64,000 nt of DNA from Okeanomitos corallinicola TIOX110 (GTDB taxonomy: Bacteria; Cyanobacteriota; Cyanobacteriia; Cyanobacteriales; Nostocaceae). The position numbers and the translations under genes are program-made. Positions 43,996-52,716 of the stretch are shown piece by piece. The DNA is taken from the NCBI RefSeq assembly GCF_038050375.1, contig NZ_CP150886.1, positions 2,831,318-2,895,317 on the forward strand, in the 5' to 3' direction. How positions within the stretch are numbered: the first letter of the stretch is position 1; each line of letters begins with the position of its first letter. The notes beneath the pieces were generated by a model. The model was not told where the DNA came from. It was given only the letters and a program-made list of their open reading frames with translations, and ran no database searches.

Positions 43996-45531
43996 ATGTT
44001 AGCTAGAGTTTGGAGTGCATCTATTGTTGGTATTGATGCTGTCAAAGTTGGTGTCGAAGTTGATGTTTCCGGTGGTTTACCAGGAATTGTGATTTTAGGT
44101 TTACCAGATTCGGCAATTCAAGAATCTAAAGAACGGGTAAAAGCAACACTAAAAAATACAGGTTTTGGCTTTCCGATGCGGAAGATTGTTATTAACTTAA
44201 CACCCGCAGATTTAAGGAAAGAAGGCCCTGCTTTTGACTTACCAATTAGTGTGGGCATTTTAGCCGCTTCTGAACAGGTAAAAGCTGATTTATTGGGAGA
44301 TTTTCTATTTTTAGGTGAACTTTCCTTAGATGGTAGTTTACGTCCAGTTTCAGGGGTTTTACCTATTGCAGCAACAGCCCAAAAAATGGGAATTTCTGGC
44401 TTAGTTGTTCCCGCTGACAATGCTCAAGAAGCTGCGGTTGTAGCAGGATTAGCTGTTTATAGTTGTAACAATATTACTGATGTCGTAGCTTTATTAAATA
44501 ATCCTGGAAATTATCAACCTGTAAAATTAAAAGCAATAGGAGAAAATTTCACAGCAACATCTTTAAATTTAGCAGATTTACAAGATGTTAAAGGACAATC
44601 TCATGCACGTAGAGCTTTAGAAATCGCTGCTGCGGGAGGACATAATTTAATATTTGTCGGACCTCCAGGTAGTGGTAAAACGATGTTAGCAAGACGTTTA
44701 CCAGGAATTTTACCACCATTAGAATTTTCAGAATCTTTAGAAGTAACACGTATTCATTCCGTAGCTGGGTTATTAAAAAATCGCGGTTCATTAGTACGCG
44801 ATCGCCCTTTTCGCAGTCCTCACCATTCTGCATCAGGGCCTTCTTTAGTTGGTGGTGGTAGTTTTCCCCGTCCTGGAGAAATTTCCTTATCCCATCGCGG
44901 TATACTTTTTTTAGATGAATTAACGGAATTTAAAAGAGATGTTTTAGAATTTTTAAGACAACCTTTAGAAGATGGTTATGTTACCATTTCTCGTACTCGG
45001 CAATCTGTTGTTTTTCCTGCACAATTTACATTGGTAGCTAGTACAAATCCCTGTCCTTGTGGTTACTATGGTGATACAATTCAAGAATGTACTTGTTCAC
45101 CGAGACAGCGTGAGCAATATTGGGCAAAATTATCAGGGCCTTTAATGGATAGAATTGATTTACAAGTAGCAGTAAATCGTCTTAAACCAGAAGAAATTAC
45201 CCAAACTATCACAACAGGAGAACCATCAAAATCTGTCCGGGAAAGAGTGCAAAAAGCGCGAAATATTGCTACAAATCGGTTTCAATCAGAAATAAATCTC
45301 CGTTGTAATGCTCAAATGCAAAGTCGTCATTTACAAACATGGTGTAAATTAGATGATGCCAGTAAAAATTTATTAGAAGCAGCAATTAGAAAATTAGGGT
45401 TATCTGCAAGAGCGAGCGATCGCATTCTCAAAGTAGCGCGTACAATTGCAGATTTAGCAGGGGAAGAAAATCTCAAACCCCAATATGTTGCAGAAGCAAT
45501 TCAATATCGCACAATTGATAGAATGCAATAA
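43996..45531 (+). CDS. YifB/ComM-family Mg-chelatase-like AAA ATPase
   Basis: The 511-residue protein is full length for YifB/ComM. It has an N-terminal ATP-dependent-protease-like domain (LPGIVILGLPDSAIQESKERV), Walker A FVGPPGSGKTMLARRLPGIL, the RSPHHSAS motif, Walker B GILFLDELTEF, a Cys cluster NPCPCGYYG...CTCSP, and the C-terminal helical lid (ASDRILKVARTIADL). ComM is a helicase for branch migration during natural transformation; this assignment is by family. Confidence 0.95.
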   Translation: MLARVWSASIVGIDAVKVGVEVDVSGGLPGIVILGLPDSAIQESKERVKATLKNTGFGFPMRKIVINLTPADLRKEGPAFDLPISVGILAASEQVKADLLGDFLFLGELSLDGSLRPVSGVLPIAATAQKMGISGLVVPADNAQEAAVVAGLAVYSCNNITDVVALLNNPGNYQPVKLKAIGENFTATSLNLADLQDVKGQSHARRALEIAAAGGHNLIFVGPPGSGKTMLARRLPGILPPLEFSESLEVTRIHSVAGLLKNRGSLVRDRPFRSPHHSASGPSLVGGGSFPRPGEISLSHRGILFLDELTEFKRDVLEFLRQPLEDGYVTISRTRQSVVFPAQFTLVASTNPCPCGYYGDTIQECTCSPRQREQYWAKLSGPLMDRIDLQVAVNRLKPEEITQTITTGEPSKSVRERVQKARNIATNRFQSEINLRCNAQMQSRHLQTWCKLDDASKNLLEAAIRKLGLSARASDRILKVARTIADLAGEENLKPQYVAEAIQYRTIDRMQ

Positions 45532-45558
45532 TTATAATTCGGTAAGCATTCAGCTAAA

Positions 45559-45597
45559 ACCCAATTTTAAACTGATTTTAGGGGTTTAAAATTGGGT
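45559..45597 (+). terminator. long hairpin after the YifB gene
   Basis: A perfect 14-bp stem (ACCCAATTTTAAAC with GTTTAAAATTGGGT) with an 11-base loop lies 28 bases after the stop. It acts as a strong hairpin terminator in either direction, although only a short T-run follows. Confidence 0.65.
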
Positions 45598-45616
45598 AGA
45601 CTTAATTACTGGGTAA

Positions 45617-45641
45617 AGGAATATCTCGATTAGATGTTATA
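45617..45641 (+). repeat. 25-bp direct repeat of the antitoxin gene (decayed partial copy)
   Basis: These 25 bases are identical to 45854-45878 inside the downstream UPF0175 gene, where they encode GISRLDVI, and lie in the same reading frame. The preceding codons also read LLG, as in the gene. It looks like a remnant of a duplicated antitoxin gene. Confidence 0.6.
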
Positions 45642-45710
45642 AATGATATTATATATAGTATAAAGTTTTTTGAGAACGAGAACTACTTACAAATAGAAAA
45701 TTGTGATCTT

Positions 45711-45989
45711 ATGACTAAAGTAGAATTTACTCTTCCCATTGATACCATCACAGACTCTATCAGACAAGAAGCGGAAAATAAAGCTAAAGAAGCTTATATT
45801 ATGACACTTCTTAAACATGGAGAAATTAGCAGTGGTAAAGCTAGTGAATTATTAGGAATATCTCGATTAGATGTTATAGATTTAATGTCTAAATATGAAA
45901 TATCTGTATTTGACGATAGTATGAGTTTAGAGGAATTTCAAGCAGAAATAAATCAGGCGAAAATGAAGTTGCAAGCCAACAATTTATGA
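45711..45989 (+). CDS. UPF0175-family antitoxin-like protein
   Basis: The 92-residue protein has the UPF0175 helix-turn-helix region (ISSGKASELLGISRLDVIDLMSKYEI) after an N-terminal segment with KAKEAYIMTLLKHGE. Members are partners of DUF3368 PIN proteins, as here. Its stop overlaps the toxin start by four bases (ATGA), so translation is coupled. It should neutralise the toxin and repress the operon. Confidence 0.85.
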   Translation: MTKVEFTLPIDTITDSIRQEAENKAKEAYIMTLLKHGEISSGKASELLGISRLDVIDLMSKYEISVFDDSMSLEEFQAEINQAKMKLQANNL

Positions 45990-46471
45990 TTATTGTTTCC
46001 GATACAACCCCATTAAGTGAACTTTCTAAAGTTGGTAAATTAGATTTACTTCATGCTGTATTTGGAAAAGTAATAATTCCTCAACAAGTCTATGAAGAAT
46101 TAACCACAGGTAATCATCCCGCCGTTTTAGCTGTAAAATCAGCTTCATGGCTAGAAATTCGTTCTATCAGTAATATCCAACTTATTGAAAAATTACAATT
46201 AGAAACAGATTTAGATTTAGGAGAATGTTCTGCAATTATTTTGGCAGAAGAATTAAAAGCAGATCAACTGTTAATTGATGAAAAAGCTGGTAGAAAAGTT
46301 GCTATTAGTAGAGGTTTGACAATTATTGGTTTAGTTGGAGTAATTATTTTAGCGAAAGATCAAGGGTTGATTGATAATGTCAAAGATATTTTAGATGATT
46401 TAATCAGTAAAGGAACAAGAATCAGCCCCAAAATTTATAATTATGCTCGAATTACAGCAAGAGAAATTTAA
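45986..46471 (+). CDS. DUF3368 PIN-like toxin
   Basis: The 161-residue protein has the PIN fold: first Asp in MIIVSDTTPLSELSKVG, middle acidic residues in DLDLGECSAIILAEE and the last Asp in LLIDEKAGRKVA. This is the DUF3368 type, probably an RNase toxin. It is paired with the UPF0175 gene by a four-base overlap. The catalytic residues are intact, so the system may be active. Confidence 0.87.
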   Translation: MIIVSDTTPLSELSKVGKLDLLHAVFGKVIIPQQVYEELTTGNHPAVLAVKSASWLEIRSISNIQLIEKLQLETDLDLGECSAIILAEELKADQLLIDEKAGRKVAISRGLTIIGLVGVIILAKDQGLIDNVKDILDDLISKGTRISPKIYNYARITAREI

Positions 46472-46591
46472 AATACACTAAATTGATTTTTTGGCGTTCG
46501 TGTACTTCGCTTCTTCGTGGTTCATTTAATCAAAAATCTTCCATCACAACAGAAATAGTGTAAAATTAAATAACAAAACAACACACCAAAC

Positions 46592-47641
46592 ATGGCCACA
46601 AAAATCCCCGTTACCGTCATCACAGGCTTCTTAGGAAGCGGTAAAACCAGCCTCATCCGTCACCTATTACAAAACAACGAAGGACGACGCATAGCAGTAT
46701 TAGTTAACGAATTTGGCGAACTAGGAATAGATGGAGAACTCTTAAAATCCTGTCAAATTTGCCCAGAAGATGAAATAGAAGAAAATCAAGAAAATAATAT
46801 ATTTGAACTTGCCAACGGTTGTTTATGCTGCACCGTCCAAGAAGAATTTTATCCCACAATGCGGGAATTAATAAAACGCCGAGATAGTATAGATTATATT
46901 ATTATTGAAACCTCCGGTTTAGCATTACCAAAACCCTTAGTTAAAGCTTTTCGCTGGCAAGAAATCCGCAACGCAGCTACAGTAGATGCAGTGATTACAG
47001 TGGTAGATTGTGCTGCGGTTGCTGCGGGGACATTTGCTAGTGATTTAGAAGCTATAGCAGCACAAAGACAAGAAGATGATAGTCTAGAACATGAAACACC
47101 ATTGCAAGAATTATTTGAAGATCAACTTGCTTGTGCAGACTTAGTAATTTTGAATAAAACCGATTTAATTGATGATCAACAAAAATCAAAAGTAGTAGAA
47201 TTAGTCAAACATGAATTACCTAGAGAAGTGAAAATAGTCTCTAGTGATTATGGTAAACTTGACCCATCTGTACTACTAGGATTTGCCGCCGCAGTTGAAG
47301 ATAATTTAGATGATCGTCCTAGTCATCATGACACAGAAGAAGAACATGATCACGATGATGAAATAGACTCAACTCATGTAATTTTAGACCGGACTTTTGA
47401 CCCAGACAAGCTGCAAGCAACATTAAAGAAACTTGCAGAACAACAAGAAATTTACAGAATAAAAGGATTTGTTGCTGTTGCAAATAAACCCATGCGGTTA
47501 GTTATGCAAGGTGTAGGGACAAGATTTGATAAATTTTATGATCGTCCTTGGAAACCAGAGGAAGAAAAACAAACCCGTTTAGTTTTTATCGGTCGTGATT
47601 TACAATCATCAGAGATAGAATCTCAACTTGTTGCTTTGTAA
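46592..47641 (+). CDS. CobW/COG0523-family GTP-dependent metallochaperone
   Basis: The 349-residue G3E GTPase has Walker A GFLGSGKTSLI, the metal-binding CxCC motif in NGCLCCTVQEEF, NKTD for guanine recognition, a His/Asp/Glu stretch (SHHDTEEEHDHDDE, about 241-255) and the CobW C-terminal domain. Such proteins deliver Zn or Co to client enzymes under metal limitation. No Zur box or cobalamin riboswitch is visible upstream. The ABA4-like gene follows after two bases. Confidence 0.93.
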   Translation: MATKIPVTVITGFLGSGKTSLIRHLLQNNEGRRIAVLVNEFGELGIDGELLKSCQICPEDEIEENQENNIFELANGCLCCTVQEEFYPTMRELIKRRDSIDYIIIETSGLALPKPLVKAFRWQEIRNAATVDAVITVVDCAAVAAGTFASDLEAIAAQRQEDDSLEHETPLQELFEDQLACADLVILNKTDLIDDQQKSKVVELVKHELPREVKIVSSDYGKLDPSVLLGFAAAVEDNLDDRPSHHDTEEEHDHDDEIDSTHVILDRTFDPDKLQATLKKLAEQQEIYRIKGFVAVANKPMRLVMQGVGTRFDKFYDRPWKPEEEKQTRLVFIGRDLQSSEIESQLVAL

Positions 47642-47643
47642 TT

Positions 47644-48108
47644 ATGAATATCACCGATTTATTCAATATTGCCAATTTGTTTGTTTTACCATTTTGGGCG
47701 TTAATGATTTTGTTACCTAACTGGAAAGTCACCCGCAAGGTAATGGAATCATTTCTTCCGTTTGTGGTTTTGGCTGGTGCTTATGTTTATTTATTTGTCA
47801 TTAGCATTACCCCAGAAAACGCCGCTGCTTTATCAAATCCGCAATTAGCAGATATTGCCAGATTTTTTGGTGATGAAACCGCTGCTGCTACAGGTTGGAT
47901 TCACTTTTTAGTGATGGATTTATTTGTGGGTAGATGGATATATTGGGAAGGTCAAAAAACCGGAATTTGGACAATTCACTCTTTAACTTTGTGTTTGTTT
48001 GCAGGGCCAATGGGTGTACTTTCTCATATTTTCACAACTTGGATTTTTAAAGCATTTTCTAAAAATTCTGAAGCTGTAACAGTCGAAGAAAAAGCAGCCG
48101 TTAATTAG
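47644..48108 (+). CDS. ABA4-like (DUF4281) membrane protein
   Basis: The 154-residue protein has four predicted membrane helices (about 10-25, 38-58, 88-105 and 115-135) and the ABA4 pattern (FGDETAAATGWIHFLVMDLFVGRWIYWEGQ). Plant ABA4 is needed for neoxanthin synthesis; the role of bacterial relatives is unclear, perhaps in carotenoid handling. It begins two bases after the CobW-type gene, suggesting one transcript. Confidence 0.9.
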   Translation: MNITDLFNIANLFVLPFWALMILLPNWKVTRKVMESFLPFVVLAGAYVYLFVISITPENAAALSNPQLADIARFFGDETAAATGWIHFLVMDLFVGRWIYWEGQKTGIWTIHSLTLCLFAGPMGVLSHIFTTWIFKAFSKNSEAVTVEEKAAVN

Positions 48109-48118
48109 ATACGGGTAG

Positions 48119-48139
48119 GGGTTTAGCACTGCTAAACCC
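48119..48139. repeat. palindromic repeat, copy 1
   Basis: GGGTTTAGCA/TGCTAAACCC is a perfect 10-bp inverted repeat around one base, in the convergent junction after the ABA4-like gene. The same palindrome occurs at 48438-48458. It may serve as a bidirectional terminator. Confidence 0.7.
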
Positions 48140-48150
48140 TAATTACTAAA

Positions 48151-48369
48151 TTAAGCAACTTTCAAACTGCGGTAATTAGCATCTAACCAACAACGTGGTA
48201 ATCTTTCTCCAGAAGGGAAAACTAAACTTTCCTTTTGATAGATATCTATTTCTTGTTCTTCTTCACCTTCTTGATCTTGAGCATGGATAATATCACTATT
48301 TGGGTCTATTAACTCTTTCACATCAATGATTTTTACTAAAACGCCACTATTTTTGAGTTGTAGAAACAT
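48151..48369 (-). CDS. conserved hypothetical protein, 72 aa
   Basis: This small acidic protein has a Glu-rich middle (EGEEEQEIDIYQKESLVFPSGERLPRCWLDANYR). The C-terminal PSGERLPRCWLDANYR looks conserved, so it is likely a real cyanobacterial gene. No function can be assigned. It is framed on both sides by copies of the same palindromic repeat. Confidence 0.6.
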   Translation of the reverse strand: MFLQLKNSGVLVKIIDVKELIDPNSDIIHAQDQEGEEEQEIDIYQKESLVFPSGERLPRCWLDANYRSLKVA

Positions 48370-48437
48370 AGATAGAATCCCCCTTAATTATTTATAATTT
48401 TAGATTAGTAATCAGATAAATGGTTATTAGATCATGA

Positions 48438-48458
48438 GGGTTTAGCATTGCTAAACCC
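48438..48458. repeat. palindromic repeat, copy 2
   Basis: This is the same GGGTTTAGCA/TGCTAAACCC palindrome as at 48119-48139, with a T instead of C at the centre. It lies upstream of the 72-residue gene. Confidence 0.7.
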
Positions 48459-48559
48459 CTACCTACCGAATTATGAATTATTACATTCAAACTAATTCAT
48501 TAAGTAAATCCTATTTTGAATTTCTAACTCCCGACATCTACAAAAAGTTATATTTATCG

Positions 48560-48868
48560 TTATATTTCTCGCTGATATTTCTCTAAAATATCAATCAAAT
48601 TTACTTGACATTGTAGGGGTAATAAATCACTTAGTGGCAATTCTTTTCTACCTCCAGCGATTTTAACTGGGATAGATGCTAATATTTCCAAAACTTGGTT
48701 TTCATTAACGTTTTTTTCAGTAATTAATGGATATAATTTTTCAGCAACTAAACGGCTTATTTTAGCATCTGATAAGTGAAGATGCCATTTGGCAACATCT
48801 ATATAAACATTTTCGCCGATGTCTGCTGCTAGGGCTTCTAGTAATTCTGTGGTATTAGTTTGAGTCAT
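48560..48868 (-). CDS. DUF3181 family protein
   Basis: The 102-residue protein matches the cyanobacterial DUF3181 family by its segment ADIGENVYIDVAKWHLHLSDAKISRLVAEKLYPL and the C-terminal LPLSDLLPLQCQVNLIDIL. The function is unknown. The gene is single and AT-rich like its surroundings. Confidence 0.8.
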   Translation of the reverse strand: MTQTNTTELLEALAADIGENVYIDVAKWHLHLSDAKISRLVAEKLYPLITEKNVNENQVLEILASIPVKIAGGRKELPLSDLLPLQCQVNLIDILEKYQREI

Positions 48869-49000
48869 AAAAAATAACCTGATGATACAACAAATGCAAT
48901 AATTTTTAGCCTTTTTCAGCTTGCTTCACATTATGACGCATCTAGCTAGAGTATAGCTACCACCATCAGTTACAAATACCCTAGCATCAGTGGTAAGTCT

Positions 49001-49258
49001 TTAGGTTGATGTGGGTGGAGTTTCTGAATAATTAGCGATCGCACTAATATAAATCAGATGCAGTAATATTACCCCTACCCAACCTAGTGTTAATGGTGTC
49101 AACCATTCCCAAGTTGTAGATTTCAAGATGTGGAAAAACCACAACCCAGAATTAACAGTAGCAGCAACGGCTACATGAAAAGCAAAATTCATCCGATCAT
49201 CTAACTTCCGAAATTCTGGATCTTTGCGATCTGGTTTACGTGGCCAACGAGGAGGCAT
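49001..49258 (-). CDS. two-helix membrane protein, conserved hypothetical
   Basis: The 85-residue protein has a basic N terminus (MPPRWPRKPDRKDPEFRKLD) and two membrane helices (about 24-46 and 53-74). The N-terminal pattern is familiar from cyanobacterial conserved hypotheticals but no function is known. The start has an upstream A/T leader only. Confidence 0.65.
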   Translation of the reverse strand: MPPRWPRKPDRKDPEFRKLDDRMNFAFHVAVAATVNSGLWFFHILKSTTWEWLTPLTLGWVGVILLHLIYISAIANYSETPPTST

Positions 49259-49452
49259 AAATAATTAATCTTTTTCAATTTGTTACGTATATTAACACAT
49301 ATTACTGATGTTAATATTTTCGGCGGTAATTGAACTAGATGTTAATTTTATACCTTTTGGCTTTCTGGCATCAAAATTTTTTCATCTTTTTGATAGAGGA
49401 AGTCCATAAATCTACTTGTAAAGATGTAAAAAACTATAAGGGCTAAATAAAA

Positions 49453-49650
49453 ATGACTAAAGCTAATCCTGTTTCAGTACAAAAACACTTAAAAGGTGTT
49501 AGCTATCCTGCGAATAAAGAAGAATTAATTAAACACGCTCGCAAGCACGGAGCAGATCAGGAAGTTCTTTCACTATTAGAAAGATTGCCAGAAAATCAAC
49601 AATTTGGCAATCCAGCGGAGCTAAACAAGGCTATGGGTAAGATTAGGTGA
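49453..49650 (+). CDS. DUF2795 domain protein
   Basis: The 65-residue protein fits DUF2795: VQKHLKGVSYPANKEELIKHARKHGADQEVLSLLERLP. These small helical proteins are widespread and of unknown function. The gene converges with moaC (12-base gap). Confidence 0.88.
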   Translation: MTKANPVSVQKHLKGVSYPANKEELIKHARKHGADQEVLSLLERLPENQQFGNPAELNKAMGKIR

Positions 49651-49662
49651 TGGATTCTGGAT

Positions 49663-50172
49663 TCAGTTGATTTTAAAATCTCCAGATTTCCCACCAGTCT
49701 TACTCACTAAACAAATTGATTCAATTTGCATCGTCTTTTCTAAAGCTTTAGCCATATCATATAACGTCAAAGCTGCTACAGAAACCGCCGTTAAAGCTTC
49801 CATTTCCACACCTGTTTCCGCTTTCGTTTTTACCGTGGCATAAATTTGATAACCAGGGAGTTCAGCATCTGGGGTGATATCAACAGTAATTTTCTGTAAA
49901 GGTAAGGGATGACAAAGGGGAATTAAATTAGCAGTTTGTTTAGCAGCCATAATTCCCGCTAACCTGGCAGTGCCTAAAACATCCCCTTTAGGTGCATTTC
50001 CCGCTTCAATAGCGGCTAAAGTTGCCGGGAGCATCCTCACTCTACCAGTGGCTACAGCTTCCCGTACAGTGGGGATTTTTCCTGATACATCAACCATTTG
50101 TGCCTCTCCCTGGGAGTCGAGATGAGTCAGTTGAGAAGAATGTGAGGAATTTGAGAAAAACTCTTGCGTCAT
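49663..50172 (-). CDS. moaC: cyclic pyranopterin monophosphate synthase MoaC
   Basis: The 169-residue enzyme acts after MoaA to make cyclic pyranopterin monophosphate in molybdenum cofactor synthesis. The family marks are [74 protein letters not shown] and KTGGKSG. The N terminus has about ten extra Ser-rich residues. Other moa genes are not in this window. Confidence 0.96.
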   Translation of the reverse strand: MTQEFFSNSSHSSQLTHLDSQGEAQMVDVSGKIPTVREAVATGRVRMLPATLAAIEAGNAPKGDVLGTARLAGIMAAKQTANLIPLCHPLPLQKITVDITPDAELPGYQIYATVKTKAETGVEMEALTAVSVAALTLYDMAKALEKTMQIESICLVSKTGGKSGDFKIN

Positions 50173-50193
50173 TGGGGAAGTGTGTGTTATTAT
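50164..50193 (+). promoter_or_regulatory. probable promoter of tRNA-Arg
   Basis: TTGCGT (50164-50169) and TATTAT (50188-50193) are spaced 18 bases apart and end about 16 bases before the tRNA. The -35 overlaps the start of moaC on the other strand. Confidence 0.5.
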
Positions 50194-50209
50194 GAAATTC
50201 GTTGGTTAA

Positions 50210-50283
50210 GGGTGTGTAGCTCAGTGGACTAGAGCACGTGGCTACGGACCACGGTGTCGGGGGTTCGAATCCCTCCTCGCCCG
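50210..50283 (+). tRNA. tRNA-Arg (anticodon ACG)
   Basis: The 74-base cloverleaf has D arm TAGCTCAGTGGACTAGAGCA, anticodon stem CGTGG/CCACG with loop CTACGGA (anticodon ACG, reading CGN with inosine), and T arm GGGGGTTCGAATCCCTC. The acceptor GGGTGTG pairs with CTCGCCC, with a T-G pair at the fourth position and a T-T mismatch at the sixth. CCA is not encoded. A terminator follows. Confidence 0.95.
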
Positions 50284-50299
50284 TTAGATAATAATAATG

Positions 50300-50340
50300 A
50301 ATAATTGCACAAATTCTACAACTGAGTTTGTGCAATTATT
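50300..50340. terminator. strong bidirectional terminator after tRNA-Arg
   Basis: A perfect 14-bp stem (AATAATTGCACAAA with TTTGTGCAATTATT) with a 13-base loop, bounded by T-rich sequence on both strands, lies between the tRNA and the stop of the MFS gene. Confidence 0.8.
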
Positions 50341-50348
50341 TTTATGTA

Positions 50349-51575
50349 TTATCTTTTTAAAGCATAGACATCTTCCCCAAGGCCAAAAGCAAAGCGGAAA
50401 GATTTAGAGATATTTTGGCTGGAAAGAGTGGCAAAAATCAGAATAGCCAAAAGAGTTAAACCAGTGGTAAAACCGAACATTCCCCGATAACCTATTTGTT
50501 GAGCGATTGCCCCAAATACAGGCCCAGCTATCACTAAACCAATATCAAATCCTGTTAAAGATACTCCAAATATTCTTCCCCGTTCGTGGGGTAAGGCTCT
50601 ATCTGTCATCATGGTGGAAATCATGGGAATAGCAGTACCAGAACCAGCACCTTCTATCACTGCTGCAATTAAGAACATGATTACACTGTTTGCTTGCCAA
50701 ATCATGATCATGGAAACGGTGTAAGCAACTAAACTAAAGGTGACAAATAAACCCCTTCCATATCTATCAGAAGCTTTACCAGCAAACAACCTCATACTAA
50801 AGCTGGAGATAGCAGCAGCTGTAAAAAATAAACCAGCGTTTAAATCTACTCCTGTGGATTTAATATACAAAGCAATAAAGGTATGTACAGCACCTAACGC
50901 TAAACCAATGATTAGTAAAACAACAGCCGGAATAAATACACGAGGACTAATTAATGTGCGTAAAAATCCATCCTGAGCATTTTTGGGTGGTTGTTCCAGG
51001 ATAGGTGGGTTAACTACAGGTAACAGACACAAGACACCCAAACTAGCTAACAAAGAAGAGTTAAGAAATAAGGCTGTATTACCTACAGATGCTTGTAAAT
51101 ATCCACCTAAAGCAGGTCCGATGGCTACACCGATGGGGTTAACTAGACTCATGTAACCAATGATTTCACCGCGACGGTGTTCTGGTGCTAAGTCTGCAAC
51201 TAAGGACATAAAACCAGTCCCAAAAGCAGCAATACTGATACCATGAAAGGCACGAATTACCATTATTAGTGGTAATGATTTTACTAACAAATAACCAAAG
51301 GGAGCGATCGCAGATGCTATCATCCCAATTAGTAAAACAATCTTTCTACCTTTACGATCTGCTAAAATTCCCAATTGGGGACGAAATATCAACATCCCAA
51401 TCGCAAAGCTACCCATCACAATACCTATTTGTTGTTTTGTCGCCCCAATGGACTCAATATATAAAGGTAAAGTCGGTAATAACGAAGCTAAACTCGACCA
51501 AAATAATAAACCTGCTGCAAATAATGTCAGCAAGTTTCGCCTTAACTCAGGTTCAAAATTATTAAAACTTTTCAC
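50349..51575 (-). CDS. MFS transporter
   Basis: The 408-residue protein has twelve predicted helices and the MFS loop motif ILADRKGRKIVLL between helices 2 and 3, with a weaker GKASDRYGRGLFV repeat in the second half. This is a drug/sugar-efflux-like MFS carrier (MFS_1); the substrate cannot be told. The gene begins 47 bases after the glycosyltransferase stop on the same strand. Confidence 0.92.
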   Translation of the reverse strand: MKSFNNFEPELRRNLLTLFAAGLLFWSSLASLLPTLPLYIESIGATKQQIGIVMGSFAIGMLIFRPQLGILADRKGRKIVLLIGMIASAIAPFGYLLVKSLPLIMVIRAFHGISIAAFGTGFMSLVADLAPEHRRGEIIGYMSLVNPIGVAIGPALGGYLQASVGNTALFLNSSLLASLGVLCLLPVVNPPILEQPPKNAQDGFLRTLISPRVFIPAVVLLIIGLALGAVHTFIALYIKSTGVDLNAGLFFTAAAISSFSMRLFAGKASDRYGRGLFVTFSLVAYTVSMIMIWQANSVIMFLIAAVIEGAGSGTAIPMISTMMTDRALPHERGRIFGVSLTGFDIGLVIAGPVFGAIAQQIGYRGMFGFTTGLTLLAILIFATLSSQNISKSFRFAFGLGEDVYALKR

Positions 51576-51622
51576 AGTAGGTGTAATTGTAATGTTAAGT
51601 AGTTTTTTCTTCTATTGTTACG

Positions 51623-52633
51623 TTACTTAACATTTTGTGCCACCACCTCCCGCACTCGATATATTGGCCTACCTTGGGATTCATGGTAAGTACGCATTAA
51701 CAATTCTGCCAAAAGACCGAAGCAAAATAGTTGTACACCTGTAACCAGTAATAACACTGCTAAGATCAATAAAGGACGATTACCAATATCTGCTTGAAAA
51801 GCGAATTTCAGAAAAGTTAGGTAAATTCCTATTCCTCCCCCAGACACCATTGAGAATAAACCTAATAACCCAAAAACGTGCATAGGACGAGTGAGGAACT
51901 TTTTCATAAATAGAATAGTTAGCAAATCCATTAACACTCGGAAAGTTCGGGAAATACCATATTTGCTTTTTCCAAACCGTCGCGCATGATGACGGACAGG
52001 TAATTCTGTAATTCTTGCCCCTTCGATATAAGCTAAAGCAGGTAAAAAACGGTGTAACTCTCCGTAAAGGTGCATATCTGCCACCAATTCAGCACGATAG
52101 GCTTTGAGAGAACAACCATAGTCGTGAATATAGACGCTAGTAGTACGACGAATTAACCAATTAGCGATTTTAGAAGGAAGTAGCCGATTTACTGCCCCAT
52201 CTTGCCGATTTTTACGCCAACCGCTGACTAAATCATAACCTTCATTTAGCTTTGCTAATAACATGGGGATATCAGCCGGATCATTTTGTAAATCTGCGTC
52301 TAATGTGACAATAGCTTTACCTGTAGCATAATTAAAACCAGCAGACATAGCCGCAGTTTGTCCATAGTTGCGTCGTAAAATGACAGCTTTTAAATCAGTC
52401 CGCAATTGTGCTTGTTCCTTGAGAAATTCCGGTGAACCATCTGTAGAACCATCATCAATACAAATAATTTCATAACTTAACTCACTAGCAATGAGAGTAT
52501 GAGAAATAGCTTCTAACAGTAAAGGTAAGCTTTCTAACTCATCTTTGATAGGTACAACTATGGATACATCTAGTATTGGGTAATGGGTGATGGGTAATGG
52601 GTGATTGGTGATTGGTATTTGGTATTTGGTCAT
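51623..52633 (-). CDS. family 2 glycosyltransferase (DPM1/GtrB-like)
   Basis: The 336-residue protein has a GT-A domain (SIVVPIKDELESLPLLLEAI, CIDDGSTDGSPEFL, TLDADLQNDPADIP with DxD-like DAD, and SKYGISRTFRVLMDLLT) and two C-terminal membrane helices (about 240-265 and 275-300). Such enzymes load a sugar on a polyprenyl phosphate in the membrane. The first 20 residues are encoded by an STRR tract (52571-52632); no other ATG is available before the conserved strand, so the start is uncertain. Confidence 0.9.
   Translation of the reverse strand: MTKYQIPITNHPLPITHYPILDVSIVVPIKDELESLPLLLEAISHTLIASELSYEIICIDDGSTDGSPEFLKEQAQLRTDLKAVILRRNYGQTAAMSAGFNYATGKAIVTLDADLQNDPADIPMLLAKLNEGYDLVSGWRKNRQDGAVNRLLPSKIANWLIRRTTSVYIHDYGCSLKAYRAELVADMHLYGELHRFLPALAYIEGARITELPVRHHARRFGKSKYGISRTFRVLMDLLTILFMKKFLTRPMHVFGLLGLFSMVSGGGIGIYLTFLKFAFQADIGNRPLLILAVLLLVTGVQLFCFGLLAELLMRTYHESQGRPIYRVREVVAQNVK
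52571..52632. repeat. STRR tract encoding the glycosyltransferase N terminus
   Basis: Variants of GGGTAAT, GGGTGAT, TGGTGAT and TTGGTAT are tandemly repeated. The tract overlaps the 5' end of the glycosyltransferase gene. Confidence 0.75.
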
Positions 52634-52716
52634 TGCTAATTAGTTGTATCTGATGAATGATTTTACACGGTTTGGGAATTGACATAGAGCCATAGTATAT
52701 TTGTGAAAATAAAGTA

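Noticed and set aside
46500-46591. Zur box or cobalamin riboswitch before the CobW-type gene
   Set aside because: No TGATAATNATTATCA-like palindrome or B12-box sequence found in the short leader.
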